Of a DNA stretch of 64,000 nucleotides, positions 36,968-46,236 are shown piece by piece; positions within the stretch are counted from its first letter, which is position 1; each line of letters begins with the position of its first letter. A program made the position numbers and the translations under genes. The DNA is from Janthinobacterium rivuli (lineage in GTDB: Bacteria; Pseudomonadota; Gammaproteobacteria; Burkholderiales; Burkholderiaceae_D): assembly GCF_009208735.1 (NCBI RefSeq), contig NZ_WFLJ01000001.1:434001-498000 (forward strand), written 5' to 3'. Under the pieces are notes generated by a model. It saw only the letters and a program-made list of their open reading frames with translations. It searched no databases and was not told the DNA's origin.

Positions 36968-36987
36968 TTTAGCACCCTGCACTAAAG

Positions 36988-37014
36988 AAAGCCGACCTTA
37001 GGGTCGGCTTTTTT
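36988..37014 (+). terminator. Rho-independent terminator of the lipoprotein gene
   Basis: AAAGCCGACC pairs with GGTCGGCTTT around a 4-nt loop and is followed by a T-run. Confidence 0.92.
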
Positions 37015-37020
37015 GTTGGG

Positions 37021-37141
37021 TAAACGCCCAGCAAACCTGCTGCGCGCCGCGCTTTGCGACCTGCGATGCTCACCGTACCATCGTACGGTTGCGCTTCTTT
37101 GCCACACATCACTGGCGCTCGCTACGGTTTTGTCAGGCGTT
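37021..37141 (+). repeat. Repeat B, copy 3 (full length)
   Basis: About 120 bp, plus orientation, with CTGCGCGCCGCGCTTTGCG, GATGCTCACCGTACC, GTACGGTTGCGCTTCTT and GCTACGGTTTTGTCAGGCGT in the same order as copy 2. It lies between two terminators. Confidence 0.85.
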
Positions 37142-37164
37142 GCTGCGTCCAGGCGCATGCATAA

Positions 37165-37205
37165 TAAAAAAAGGCTGACCCCGTTTCCCGGGGTCAGCCT
37201 TTTTT
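37165..37205. terminator. Bidirectional rho-independent terminator
   Basis: An 11-bp stem GGCTGACCCCG / CGGGGTCAGCC with loop TTTCC is flanked by A7 on the left and T7 on the right. It ends bamC transcription from the right and read-through from the left. Confidence 0.92.
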
Positions 37206-37245
37206 AATGCGCGGCAGGTTTTCAAAACTGCCGCTGCCACACCAC

Positions 37246-38439
37246 TTATTTCAACTGATCGTTCAGCAAGCCCAGGATCTTCTCGGCCACTGGCGAGACG
37301 GCCGGCTGGCCTTCGTTGCTGAGGATGCTGACCAGGCTGGTCGAGCCATTGCCGGCCTTGACCAGGACGCGGTAACGCTGCGCTTCCTTGTCCTTGTCGG
37401 ACGACGAACCCCAGCTGAACAGTTTCGAGAAGAAACCATCTTTCTTGACCACGTCCGGATCCACGTAACGCACGAAATACGTGCCTTGCGTGCGGTCGCG
37501 GTCTTCCACGGTGAAGCCAACGCGGTCCAGCGCCAGGCCGACACGGCGCCAGGCGCGGTCGAAACCTTCATCGACTTCGATGGCGCGCGCCGGCGTGGCG
37601 GTATCGCCCACCAGCTTGGCGTGCTGCGGCTGCACGATGGCACCGTCGACGGCCGTCTTCGCTTGCGCATCGTCGCTGGCCGCGCCCAGGCGCGTCATCA
37701 GCTTGGCCAGGAATTGCGCTTCCAGGCCAGGATCATTCGGACGCGCGGTCCAGGTGGTGGTTTCCTTGTCGCGGCCAGTAACAACCTCTTCCACGCCACG
37801 GTGGCTGATGTAGATTTCGGTCGAGCCATCGGCCAGGCGCTCCACGCGGGTGCGGAACTTGTCTTTTTCACCGGTCGAGTACAGCGAATCGAAGGCCTTG
37901 CCGATGGTGCTGCGGATAAAGTCTTGCGGCACCTTGGCGCGGTTCTCGTTCCACTCGGTTTCCATGATGCCAGCCGTCGGCTGGTCGATGGCGATGGTAA
38001 AGCCCGAATCTTCCCAGAATTGCTTCAGTTGCGGCCACAGCACTTCAGGCGACTGCTTGACGACCAGCCAGCGCTGGTTGCCCGCGCGCTCGACCTTCAC
38101 GCCACCTGCCGTGACGGGCACGACACCCACCACGCCGTCGGCGCCCACGATGACGGGCGCGCCGGCCGTGGCGTTGCGCTGCGCGTTGTAGCCGGAAGCC
38201 GTGGCCACGCCGTTTTTCGCATCAGGCAAGGAGTAACGGTTGTCCTGCTGCAATTGCGTCAGGTCAGGCGGCACGTCCAGGGTGCTGGCTTTCTTGACCG
38301 ACTTGTAGTCGACCTTGTCGCCGCCGACTACCGAACTGATCATGCCGCAGCCCGCGAGGCTGGCTGCGACGGCGCCGATGACGATGCCGCGGACGGCGAT
38401 GGTGGCAGGCGCCGGTTGGGTTTTCTTGCAATTAGTCAT
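37246..38439 (-). CDS. bamC: Outer membrane protein assembly factor BamC
   Basis: A 397-residue lipoprotein with lipobox LAGC (Cys31) and the BamC start VDYKSVKKASTLDVPPDLTQL. It includes the helix-grip domains (LVVKQSPEVLWPQLKQFWEDSGF and DRAWRRVGLALDRVGFTVEDRDRTQGTYFVRYVD in part). It is a subunit of the BAM complex that folds outer membrane beta-barrels. It lies 80 bp downstream of dapA on the same strand, the usual order in beta- and gammaproteobacteria. Confidence 0.93.
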   Translation of the reverse strand: MTNCKKTQPAPATIAVRGIVIGAVAASLAGCGMISSVVGGDKVDYKSVKKASTLDVPPDLTQLQQDNRYSLPDAKNGVATASGYNAQRNATAGAPVIVGADGVVGVVPVTAGGVKVERAGNQRWLVVKQSPEVLWPQLKQFWEDSGFTIAIDQPTAGIMETEWNENRAKVPQDFIRSTIGKAFDSLYSTGEKDKFRTRVERLADGSTEIYISHRGVEEVVTGRDKETTTWTARPNDPGLEAQFLAKLMTRLGAASDDAQAKTAVDGAIVQPQHAKLVGDTATPARAIEVDEGFDRAWRRVGLALDRVGFTVEDRDRTQGTYFVRYVDPDVVKKDGFFSKLFSWGSSSDKDKEAQRYRVLVKAGNGSTSLVSILSNEGQPAVSPVAEKILGLLNDQLK

Positions 38440-38519
38440 GTCGTAACTGGATAAGAAGCTAAGTAGCAGCTGGAATCAGGGAAGGTCCGGACTGGTCGAG
38501 CCCGGGCTTGAAGTTCGGC

Positions 38520-39398
38520 TTAAGACAGGATGCCAGCGTCGCGCAAGGCATCGCGCACGGTGGCATGGCAATTTTCAGCCAGCGGCACCAGTGGCAAGCG
38601 TATGCCGGCAGGCATCAGGCCCATTTCGGCCATCGCCCATTTGACGGGCACCGGGTTGGGCTCGACAAACAATTTCTGGTGCAGAGGGAACACTTTGTTA
38701 TTGATGGCGATCGCCGTGGCGCGCTCGCCCGCCATGGCCGCCACGCACATGTCGTGCATGGCGCGAGGCGCGACGTTGGCCGTCACGGAAATGTTGCCGT
38801 GACCGCCGCAGAACATCAGCGCCATGGCCGTCGGATCGTCGCCCGAGTACACGGCGAAGTCCGCTGGAACCAAACGCAGCAGGTCGACGCCACGGCCGAT
38901 ATTGCCGGTCGCATCTTTCACGCCGACGATATTCGGGATGGCGGACAGGCGCACGATGGTTTCGTTGCTCATGTCGGCAACCGTGCGGCCAGGCACGTTG
39001 TACAGGATGACGGGAATGTCGACGGCTTCGGCGATGGCCTTGAAGTGCTGGTACATGCCTTCCTGGGTAGGACGGTTGTAGTACGGCACGACTTGCAAGA
39101 CGGCATCGGCGCCCGCTTCTTTCGCGTAGCGCGTCAGTTTGATGGCCTCGGCCGTGGAGTTGCCTCCGGCGCCGGCGATGATAGGAATGCGTCCCTTGGC
39201 ATGTTCGACGGTCAACTGGATCAGTTCGCAGTGTTCTTCCACGCTGACCGTTGCCGATTCGCCCGTTGTGCCAACGATGACGATGCCGTCCGTACCCTCG
39301 GCGATATGCCAGTCGATCAGCTTGCGCAGACCTGGAAAGTCCAGACTGCCGTCTGCGTGCATCGGGGTGACGATTGCTACAATGCTGCCCTTGATCAT
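38520..39398 (-). CDS. dapA: 4-hydroxy-tetrahydrodipicolinate synthase
   Basis: A 292-residue DapA that condenses pyruvate with aspartate semialdehyde, the first committed step of lysine and diaminopimelate synthesis. Seen are GTTGES (43-48), the catalytic Tyr133 in LYNVPGR and the Schiff-base Lys161 in GVKDATG. Length and sequence are standard. It starts [13 protein letters not shown] and precedes bamC in an operon. A TACAAT-like -10 box is present on the minus strand near 39436-39441. Confidence 0.97.
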   Translation of the reverse strand: MIKGSIVAIVTPMHADGSLDFPGLRKLIDWHIAEGTDGIVIVGTTGESATVSVEEHCELIQLTVEHAKGRIPIIAGAGGNSTAEAIKLTRYAKEAGADAVLQVVPYYNRPTQEGMYQHFKAIAEAVDIPVILYNVPGRTVADMSNETIVRLSAIPNIVGVKDATGNIGRGVDLLRLVPADFAVYSGDDPTAMALMFCGGHGNISVTANVAPRAMHDMCVAAMAGERATAIAINNKVFPLHQKLFVEPNPVPVKWAMAEMGLMPAGIRLPLVPLAENCHATVRDALRDAGILS

Positions 39399-39482
39399 AG
39401 TAAGTTTATAGCGCCGATAAATAAAACAACGATTGTAGCGGATAGCCCGCGCCTGTGGTGCATTCTGACATAGTATGGCCGC

Positions 39483-40055
39483 TCAAAACGTCGGCAGCAG
39501 GGCTGCCAACCGTGGAAAATCCGGCCGGACGGCGCAAATTCGTTGCACCAGAGCAGCTTTTGGCTGTTCCACGCGCCCATCCTCATACGCTACCACACGC
39601 AAGCCCTGCTGCACCGCCCAGGTCAGCATTTCGCCTTCCTTCAGCAGGAATTTCGGGTTCGACGGCTTGCCGAACTGTTCATTGCCTTCGGCGAACGTTT
39701 CGTACAGCAACACGCCATCGGGCGCCAGGCTGGCCACCATGGCTTCCAGCAGCGGCCGGTGCAGATAATTGGTGACGACGATGCCGGCAAAGCGGCCGGG
39801 AGCGAAGGGCCACACGGCGCCCGGCGCTTCCAGGTCCACCAGCGAGGTGGTGATGCCCGTGCCGGCCGCCTTTTCCAGCATCTCCGGATCATGGTCGAGC
39901 GCGATCACGGGGTGGCCCAGGCTCACCAGGTGGCGCGCGTGACGGCCTGCGCCGCAGGCCAGGTCCAGCACCTCGCCGCCCGGGATCAGGGGCGCCCAGC
40001 GGCGCAGCCAGCCGGAAATCGCTTCGGTTTCTATGGTTGGTTCAGTTACTTGCAT
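39483..40055 (-). CDS. Class I SAM-dependent methyltransferase
   Basis: A 190-residue small methyltransferase. Motif I is VLDLACGAGRHARHL, motif II ends in IALDHDPEM, and a TNYLHRPLL segment follows where motif IV lies. The start at 40055 (MQVTEPTIETEA) is chosen because GGAAG lies 5 bp upstream; ATG at 40067 is an alternative. The substrate is unknown; similar proteins are annotated as TehB/UbiE-like. It lies 84 bp upstream of dapA on the same strand. Confidence 0.82.
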   Translation of the reverse strand: MQVTEPTIETEAISGWLRRWAPLIPGGEVLDLACGAGRHARHLVSLGHPVIALDHDPEMLEKAAGTGITTSLVDLEAPGAVWPFAPGRFAGIVVTNYLHRPLLEAMVASLAPDGVLLYETFAEGNEQFGKPSNPKFLLKEGEMLTWAVQQGLRVVAYEDGRVEQPKAALVQRICAVRPDFPRLAALLPTF

Positions 40056-40113
40056 CGGTACTTCCATCAATTATGTGCATACATCCAGTTGCCTGTCGTA
40101 CATCCAGCTTATC

Positions 40114-40791
40114 TCACGTCAACAGGGCCGTCAGGGGCGTGACCACAGTGACAAAAATGCCGATGACAAATTCGATCGCCGCCAGCAAGGCGCGGTTTAA
40201 GATGCCCGTGTACATCAGCAGCACCAGGGCGCCGAACACATACAGGCTGTAGCGCTCGATGCTGGCGTAAGGACGCGCCAGCGACATCGGCAGCAAGCCC
40301 GTCATGATGCGCCCGCCATCGAGCGGCGGCACGGGAATCAGGTTAAAGACGAACATGGCCGCATTCACGCTGACGCCCGCACCGGCCATCTTGCGGAAAA
40401 ACATGCCCATTTCCGTCGGCGGCAGGACGCTCAGGACGACGAAGGCGATCATCCAGCCCAGGCCCATGACGAAATTGGCGCCTGGACCGGCAAACGCCAC
40501 CCAGGCCATCTGCTTCTTCGGGTTGCGCAGGCGGCTGAAATCGACGGGCACCGGCTTGGCATAGCCAAACGGCACCTGGATCGTGAAATACAGCATCAAG
40601 GGCAGCAGGATCGTGCCGAAAGGATCGATATGCCGCATGGGATTGAGGCTCAGCCTGCCCTCGTTCGAGGCCGTGGGATCGCCGAAATAGCGGGCGGCGT
40701 AGCCGTGCGCCGCCTCATGCAGGGAAATGGCAAACAGCACCGGCACCAGGTACACCGCAACGGTCTGGACTATCGTATTGAAATCGCTCAT
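40114..40791 (-). CDS. Site-2 protease family membrane metallopeptidase (M50)
   Basis: A 225-residue membrane protein with the zinc motif HEAAH (25-29) in the first helix and NLIPVPPLDGGR (150-161) in a later one, diagnostic of M50 peptidases. Five to six hydrophobic helices are visible. The short form without PDZ domains is a common housekeeping type in proteobacteria; its substrate is unknown. The next gene on the strand upstream is the Sua5/YciO-like gene, 93 bp away. Confidence 0.92.
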   Translation of the reverse strand: MSDFNTIVQTVAVYLVPVLFAISLHEAAHGYAARYFGDPTASNEGRLSLNPMRHIDPFGTILLPLMLYFTIQVPFGYAKPVPVDFSRLRNPKKQMAWVAFAGPGANFVMGLGWMIAFVVLSVLPPTEMGMFFRKMAGAGVSVNAAMFVFNLIPVPPLDGGRIMTGLLPMSLARPYASIERYSLYVFGALVLLMYTGILNRALLAAIEFVIGIFVTVVTPLTALLT

Positions 40792-40884
40792 GGACGCGAT
40801 TCTACCAGAGGCGTCCTGGACACTTTCTTACGTTGCCATTAAAGACAGGTAAATTTCGGCGCCGGGATGGACGCGCGATGCCGC

Positions 40885-41508
40885 CTACAAGCCCAGCACG
40901 GCCGGGTCGCCGCGCCCCACGCGCACCACTTCCGGTTCCGCGCCCGTCAAGTCGATCACGGTGCTGGGGCCATGCGCGCAGACGCCGCCATCGATGATCA
41001 GGTCGACCAGTTTTTCCAGGCGCTCACGGATCGTGTCGGCATCCGTCAGGCTGTCTTCCTCGCCGGGCAAGGTCAAGGTCGCGCCCAGCAGTGGCTGGCC
41101 CAGTTCTTCCAGCAGGCATTGCACGATGCGGTGCTGCGGCACGCGCAGGCCGATGGTCTTGCGCGAAGGATGGCTGAGGCGGCGCGGCACTTCCTTGGTC
41201 GCCTCCAGGATGAAGGTGTAGGCGCCCGGCGTGGCCGCCTTGAGCAGGCGGAACTGGCGGTTGTCGACCCTGGCGTACACGCCCAGCTCGCTCAAGTCGC
41301 GACACAGCAGGGTCAGGTGATGCTTTTCATCCACGCCACGGATGCGGCGCAGGCGCTCGACGGCGCCCTTGTCGTCGAGCTGGCACACCAGCGCGTAGCA
41401 AGAGTCGGTGGGCAAGGCCACGACGCCGCCGGACTGGATGATCTGCGCCGCCTGTTTGATCAGGCGCAATTGCGGGTTCTCTGGGTGAATATGAAAAAAT
41501 TGACTCAT
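40885..41508 (-). CDS. Sua5/YciO/YrdC family protein
   Basis: A 207-residue protein of the L-threonylcarbamoyladenylate synthase family. Seen are the ligand-binding ALPTDSCYALVC, RRIRG and LTLLCRDLSEL near the ATP site, then RKTIGLRVPQH, ATLTLPGEE and GPSTVIDL. Its wording is closer to the YciO subgroup than to TsaC, so activity in tRNA t6A formation is possible but not certain. It lies between the M50 protease and htpX on the same strand. Confidence 0.85.
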   Translation of the reverse strand: MSQFFHIHPENPQLRLIKQAAQIIQSGGVVALPTDSCYALVCQLDDKGAVERLRRIRGVDEKHHLTLLCRDLSELGVYARVDNRQFRLLKAATPGAYTFILEATKEVPRRLSHPSRKTIGLRVPQHRIVQCLLEELGQPLLGATLTLPGEEDSLTDADTIRERLEKLVDLIIDGGVCAHGPSTVIDLTGAEPEVVRVGRGDPAVLGL

Positions 41509-41543
41509 GTGTAAGCGTTCTGGCGAACCAGCTTGTTAAGTTA

Positions 41544-42431
41544 TCATGATTGTACGCCGCGCAGCGCGGCGATGCGTTCTTCGATCGGCGGGTGGGTGGC
41601 GAACAGCGCGCCCCAGCCGCCATTGCCGCCGCTGATGCCCAGCGCCTGCATCGATTGCGGCAACTCGCCCGGCGGCACGCCGCCCAGGCGGGCCAGCGCA
41701 TGCATCATCGGCGTCGGACTGCCCAAGAGCTTGGCCGAACCGGCGTCGGCGCGGAATTCGCGCTGGCGCGAGAACCAGGCCACGATGATGGAGGCGAGCA
41801 AGCCAAAGATCACTTCGCACACCATCACGGTCACAAAGTAACCGATGCCGCGTCCGCCGCCTTCGCGGTTGTTATTTTTCAACAGTACATTGTCGACAAA
41901 GAAACCCACCACGCGGGCCATGAAGACGACGAAGGTGTTCACCACGCCCTGGATCAAGGTGAGTGTCACCATGTCGCCATTGGCGACGTGGGCGATTTCA
42001 TGGCCCAGCACGGCTTCGACTTCATCGCGGTTCATGCTTTGCAGCAAGCCGGTGGACACGGCCACCAGCGCCGAGTTCTTGAAGGCGCCCGTGGCGAACG
42101 CGTTCGCGTCGCCTTCGTACACGGCCACTTCCGGCATGGCAATGCCGGCCCGTTCGGACAGCGCCCGCACGGTATTGACCAGCCACAATTCCGTCGACGA
42201 GGTCGGGTTGTCGATCACGCGCGCGCCCGTGCTCCACTTGGCCATGGGTTTGCTGATCAACAGGGAAAAGATCGAGCCCGTGAAGCCCACCACTAGCGAA
42301 AACACCAGCAGGCTGCCCAGGTTCAGGGTGCTGCCGCGCGCCGGATTGCCCACGCCCAGCAAACTGAGCACGAGCGACAGCACCAGCATCACGGCCAGGT
42401 TGGTTGCGATAAACAGGACGATACGTTTCAT
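41544..42431 (-). CDS. htpX: Protease HtpX
   Basis: A 295-residue inner membrane zinc metalloprotease of quality control. Two N-terminal helices (about 5-25 and 38-60), the zinc motif HEIAH (144-148) with NGDM following, two further helices and a downstream Glu in [13 protein letters not shown] are present. Length is standard. A TGTTATAC extended -10-like element precedes it on the minus strand near 42455-42462, and a CCGGAG ribosome site is seen. Confidence 0.95.
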   Translation of the reverse strand: MKRIVLFIATNLAVMLVLSLVLSLLGVGNPARGSTLNLGSLLVFSLVVGFTGSIFSLLISKPMAKWSTGARVIDNPTSSTELWLVNTVRALSERAGIAMPEVAVYEGDANAFATGAFKNSALVAVSTGLLQSMNRDEVEAVLGHEIAHVANGDMVTLTLIQGVVNTFVVFMARVVGFFVDNVLLKNNNREGGGRGIGYFVTVMVCEVIFGLLASIIVAWFSRQREFRADAGSAKLLGSPTPMMHALARLGGVPPGELPQSMQALGISGGNGGWGALFATHPPIEERIAALRGVQS

Positions 42432-42517
42432 GGGCGTTGGCTCCGGATGACTATGTATAACAAGAATAACAAAAAGATATGCACGCTAACGCAGATTTCA
42501 AGCAGCGACACGACGGC

Positions 42518-42566
42518 GCATCGGCAGCCGCAAAGCGCGCCGCGCAGCAGATTTGCCTGGCTGTCA
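42518..42566 (-). repeat. Repeat B, copy 4 (half-length fragment)
   Basis: Read on the minus strand this contains CCAGGCAAATCTGCTGCGCG and GGCGCGCTTTGCGG followed by GCCGATGC, matching the left half of the full copies; the right half is missing. It lies between the PHP-domain gene and htpX. Confidence 0.7.
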
Positions 42567-42567
42567 G

Positions 42568-43401
42568 CTAAAACCAGTCGTGCCAGATCGGCGTCACGTT
42601 CGCTGGCAACGGCGGCAGCTTGGCAAAATCCACGCGCGACTCGCCCGGCGCATGGAAATCCGTGCCGCGCGAGGCGAGGAAACCGTAGGCGTTGGCCAGC
42701 TGCGCGTATTCGGGATACTGGTCCGGACTGTGGCTGCCCGTGACGACTTCGATGGCCACGCCGCCGAGCTGCTTGAATTCATCGAACAGCACGCCTTGCG
42801 CCATGTCGCTGAAGCGGTAGCGGCCCGGATGGGCGATGACGGCCACGCCGCCCGCGCCGCGGATCCAGCCCACGGCTTCGGCCAGGGTGGCCCAGCGGTG
42901 CTCGACGTAGCCCGGCTTGCCTTCCGACAGGTATTTCTTGAACACGTCGGGGATATTCGCGCATTTGCCCGTTTCCACGATGTAGCGGGCAAAGTGCGTA
43001 CGCGACATCAGGTCCGGGTTGCCGACGAATTTCAAGGCCCCTTCATAGGCATCGGGGATGCCGGCCAGATCCAGCTGGCGGGCGATTTCGCGGCCGCGCG
43101 CGTCACGCCCCGAACGCGTCTGGTGCAAGCCCTGCACGAGACCCGGATTGGCTTCATCGACTTGCAAGCCCACGATGTGCACGGTTTCGCCGGCCCAGGT
43201 GATGGAAATTTCCACGCCGGCCACGAAGCGCATGCCCAAATCCAGCGCGGCCGCGCGCGCGGCGGCGACGCCGGACACCTCATCGTGGTCCGTCAGCGCC
43301 CACACATCGACGCCCGCCTTGCGCGCGTACGCGGCCACGGCGGCGGGCGCGAGGACGCCGTCGGAAATATTCGAATGACAATGCAGGTCAACTTTAAGCA
43401 T
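42568..43401 (-). CDS. PHP-domain phosphoesterase (RnaseAM/YciV type)
   Basis: A 277-residue protein with the PHP metal motifs DLHCHSNISDG (5-15), ALTDHDEV (35-42), the GVEIS block, IAHPGRY and a final GTDFHAPGE. Family members hydrolyse 3',5'-nucleoside bisphosphates or trim RNA 5' ends. All His/Asp/Glu ligands seem present. It is a single gene between a repeat fragment and the alpha/beta hydrolase, 90 bp downstream of the latter. Confidence 0.9.
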   Translation of the reverse strand: MLKVDLHCHSNISDGVLAPAAVAAYARKAGVDVWALTDHDEVSGVAAARAAALDLGMRFVAGVEISITWAGETVHIVGLQVDEANPGLVQGLHQTRSGRDARGREIARQLDLAGIPDAYEGALKFVGNPDLMSRTHFARYIVETGKCANIPDVFKKYLSEGKPGYVEHRWATLAEAVGWIRGAGGVAVIAHPGRYRFSDMAQGVLFDEFKQLGGVAIEVVTGSHSPDQYPEYAQLANAYGFLASRGTDFHAPGESRVDFAKLPPLPANVTPIWHDWF

Positions 43402-43491
43402 GTGAAAACAATACCCTGCACGGGCTCAGCATGGAAGAAGTTTTCATTGTACGCTGCTTGTCCAATCGCGCTGCAGCGTTCCCGACACACC

Positions 43492-44376
43492 TCAGGCCAA
43501 AAAGGCTTCCACCAGGCGCGCCAGCGCCTGCGGCTGATCATGGTGCAGCATGTGGCCCGCGTCCAGCAGCATCTCGCAGCGCACATCCTTGATGCAGGCC
43601 AAACGCCGGTCGATTTCAATGCGCGCCTCTTCCTTTGGCCCCATCCATTGCCACATATTCGTGTCATCGGCCTCCACCCACAGCACGGGCGCCGTGATGC
43701 GGCGCCAGCACGCCATCACTTCTTCCACCTGGTACAGGATGGGATTGACCCGTTTGTGCCGCGGGTCGCCCATGATGTCCCACTCGCCCGCCTCGTTGCG
43801 TGCCGACCAGTGTTCGGCCAGGAAGGCCGCGCGCGCGTCCGGCAGGCGCGGATTGGTCTTTTGCAGGCGTTCGGCCACCGCCTTTTGCGAAGGATAGCTG
43901 CGCATGGCGGGCGGCTCGCGCAATTCGTCCAGCCACTTGGCGTAGCGGCCCGGCGCCTGCTCCGGCTGCGTCGCCATCATGCCGAAGCCTTCCAGGTTGA
44001 TGAAACGGCTGACGCGCTCCGGGCGCACGCCCGCGTACAGGCCGGCCACGTTGGCGCCCATGCTGTGGCCCAGCAGGTTGACGGAAGCGTCCGGCGAGTA
44101 GTGCAGCAGCATGGCATCCAAGTCCGCCAGGTAGTCGGGGAACCAGTAGGTGTCCGACTGCGTGTAGTCGCTCAAGCCAAAGCCGCGCCAGTCGGGGGCG
44201 ATCACATGCCAGTCGCCTTGCAACTCGTCGACGACGAACTGGAACGAGGCGGCCACGTCCATCCAGCCGTGCACCATGAACAGGATGGGCGCGCCTTCGC
44301 GGCCCCAGTGGCGCACATGCGTGCGGGCGCCGCGGATGCTGATGAATTCGGAACGGGAAAGTTTCATGGGTTTCAT
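43492..44376 (-). CDS. Alpha/beta hydrolase
   Basis: A 294-residue hydrolase with the oxyanion segment VHGWMD (35-40), nucleophile elbow GHSMG (Ser105) and a catalytic His in DAGHMLHHDQP near the end. It has no signal peptide. Substrate is unknown; the closest character is of MhpC-like esterases. The ATG at 44376 follows AAGGCAGG; a second ATG three codons on is possible. It is divergent from the carbonic anhydrase gene over 210 bp. Confidence 0.88.
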   Translation of the reverse strand: MKPMKLSRSEFISIRGARTHVRHWGREGAPILFMVHGWMDVAASFQFVVDELQGDWHVIAPDWRGFGLSDYTQSDTYWFPDYLADLDAMLLHYSPDASVNLLGHSMGANVAGLYAGVRPERVSRFINLEGFGMMATQPEQAPGRYAKWLDELREPPAMRSYPSQKAVAERLQKTNPRLPDARAAFLAEHWSARNEAGEWDIMGDPRHKRVNPILYQVEEVMACWRRITAPVLWVEADDTNMWQWMGPKEEARIEIDRRLACIKDVRCEMLLDAGHMLHHDQPQALARLVEAFLA

Positions 44377-44586
44377 CTCATTGCCTGCCTTGAAAGTGGC
44401 GCGGATGGCGCCACATGCTGTGTCTGTAGATAGTGCGGATATAAAAGTACGACCGTTCGATAATTATACCGGATTGGCGCTCGGCAGCAGGACTTGTCCT
44501 GCAACAGCGTAAAATAGCGTACGCAGCACAGTAAAACTTCAGCGTCCGGCCGTGCCCGGCGCTTCCACCACCGCCACAGGCTAACG

Positions 44587-45111
44587 ATGACACTCTACCA
44601 ATTGGGCGCCGATGCGCCGCAGATTGATGCTTCCGCTTTTGTTGCCGACACGGCCAACGTGATCGGCAAGGTGACCCTGGAAGCGAATACGTCCGTATGG
44701 TTCGGCGCCACCATTCGCGGCGACAACGAACGCATCACCGTGGGCGTCAACAGCAATGTGCAGGAAGGCGCCGTGCTGCATACGGACCCCGGTTACCCGC
44801 TCGACATCGGCGCGAACGTGACCATTGGCCACCAGGCGATGTTGCATGGCTGCACGATCGGCGATGGCGCCCTGATCGGCATCCAGGCCGTGATCCTGAA
44901 CGGCGCGAAGATCGGCAAAAACTGCCTGGTCGGCGCGGGCGCCCTGGTCACGGAAGGCAAGGAATTTCCCGACAATATGCTGATCCTCGGCTCACCGGCG
45001 AAAGCCGTGCGGGCTCTGACGGCAGACGATATCACCAGGCTACAAGGCAACGCCGTGAACTATGTGCAACGCGGCCAGCTATTTAATACGCAACTCAAGA
45101 AGATTGGATAA
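44587..45111 (+). CDS. Gamma-carbonic anhydrase family protein
   Basis: A 174-residue left-handed beta-helix protein with hexapeptide repeats (VIGKVTL, IGANVTIG, IGDGALIG, IGKNCLVG). The three zinc-binding His are at 65, 82 and 87 (VLHTD, GHQAMLHG). These YrdA/PaaY-like proteins are trimers with weak or metal-dependent carbonic anhydrase activity. The gene ends 4 bp before hslO, indicating an operon. Confidence 0.92.
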   Translation: MTLYQLGADAPQIDASAFVADTANVIGKVTLEANTSVWFGATIRGDNERITVGVNSNVQEGAVLHTDPGYPLDIGANVTIGHQAMLHGCTIGDGALIGIQAVILNGAKIGKNCLVGAGALVTEGKEFPDNMLILGSPAKAVRALTADDITRLQGNAVNYVQRGQLFNTQLKKIG

Positions 45112-45115
45112 AAGA

Positions 45116-46096
45116 ATGACGACTGAAACGACGGGCGCCGTCAGCGCCGCCGCCACCGGCCAGGATACCCTGCAAAAATTTATTTTCGACAACGCCGCCG
45201 TGCGCGGCCAGTTCATCGACGTTTCCGGCACCTGGCAGGAAGTGGTCTCGCGCCACGCCTACCCGACGGCCGTGAAAAAAGTGCTCGGTGAAATGGTGGC
45301 CGCCGCAGCCCTGCTGTCGGCCAACCTGAAATTCAACGGCTCCATCATCATGCAAATCCATGGTGACGGTCCCGTGCGCCTGATGGTCGTCGAGTGCGAC
45401 TCCGACCTGCGCCTGCGCGCCACGGCCAAGCTGGACCCGGACGCCACCATCGCCGACGTCGCCACCGTGCCGCAATTGCTCAACGCCACGGGCAAGGGCC
45501 GCTTCATCATCACGCTGGACCCGGCCGACAAGGTGCCGGGCCAGCAACCGTACCAGGGCATCGTGCCGCTGGACGGCGACGACATGGCCACCGTGATCGA
45601 AAACTACATGTTGCGCTCGGAACAGCTCGACACGCGCCTGTGGCTGGCCACCGATGACACCGTCTCGCGCGGCCTGCTGCTGCAAAAATTGCCCCACCAT
45701 GGCGGCAAGGCCGAAGCGACGCCCGTGTCGGAAGAAGATGCGCTCGACACCTGGCACCGCGCCGTGATGCTGGCCTCGACCCTGAAAGAGGAAGAAATCC
45801 TCGCCACCGACATCGAGACCCTGATGCAACGTTTGTTCTGGGAAGAAACCATCCGCGTCTTCGACCCGCTGCACCCGAGCTTCCATTGCTCTTGCACGCG
45901 TGAAAAAGTGGGCAATATGCTCAAGATGCTGGGCGAGGAAGAAGTCAACAGCACCCTCGACGAAGTGGGACAAGTGGGCGTGAACTGCGATTTCTGCGGC
46001 CAGCACTACGAATTCGACAAGGTCGATTGCGCCCAGCTGTTCATCACGGATGCGCCAGCCGAAGTCTTGATCCCCCCCGCAGCCAGCATTAACTAA
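45116..46096 (+). CDS. hslO: Redox-regulated chaperone Hsp33
   Basis: A 326-residue Hsp33 holdase, active under oxidative stress. The zinc-binding redox switch shows as CSC (Cys258, 260) and CDFC (Cys291, 294). The N-terminal domain includes NAAVRGQFIDVSGTW and GDGPVRLMVVEC. The start at 45116 gives the usual length; a longer frame overlaps the preceding gene. It is followed by a GC-rich hairpin (46111-46131) without a strong T-tract. Confidence 0.96.
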   Translation: MTTETTGAVSAAATGQDTLQKFIFDNAAVRGQFIDVSGTWQEVVSRHAYPTAVKKVLGEMVAAAALLSANLKFNGSIIMQIHGDGPVRLMVVECDSDLRLRATAKLDPDATIADVATVPQLLNATGKGRFIITLDPADKVPGQQPYQGIVPLDGDDMATVIENYMLRSEQLDTRLWLATDDTVSRGLLLQKLPHHGGKAEATPVSEEDALDTWHRAVMLASTLKEEEILATDIETLMQRLFWEETIRVFDPLHPSFHCSCTREKVGNMLKMLGEEEVNSTLDEVGQVGVNCDFCGQHYEFDKVDCAQLFITDAPAEVLIPPAASIN

Positions 46097-46142
46097 TTGC
46101 AATTCCCTCCGCGCCGCCCCTCAGGCGGCGCAATTGTTTCCA

Positions 46143-46182
46143 CTGTCATCGTTCCGTCATCAGTTCGTCATCAGCCCGTCAC
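46143..46182 (+). promoter_or_regulatory. Pho box: four 11-bp direct repeats
   Basis: CTGTCAT, CCGTCAT, TCGTCAT and CCGTCAC start at 46143, 46154, 46165 and 46176, exactly 11 bp apart. This is the spacing and sequence of PhoB binding half-sites (consensus CTGTCAT). They end 55 bp before the receptor start codon. A TATTAC at 46209-46214 may be the -10 box. Confidence 0.82.
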
Positions 46183-46236
46183 GCGCCGCCGTTACGCTGC
46201 GCAGCTTGTATTACCCACACTACTTTCCACAGGCTG

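Noticed and set aside
46101..46131. Strong terminator after hslO
   Set aside because: The GCGCCGCC/GGCGGCGC hairpin lacks a proper T-tract, so it is mentioned only as a hairpin in the hslO entry.
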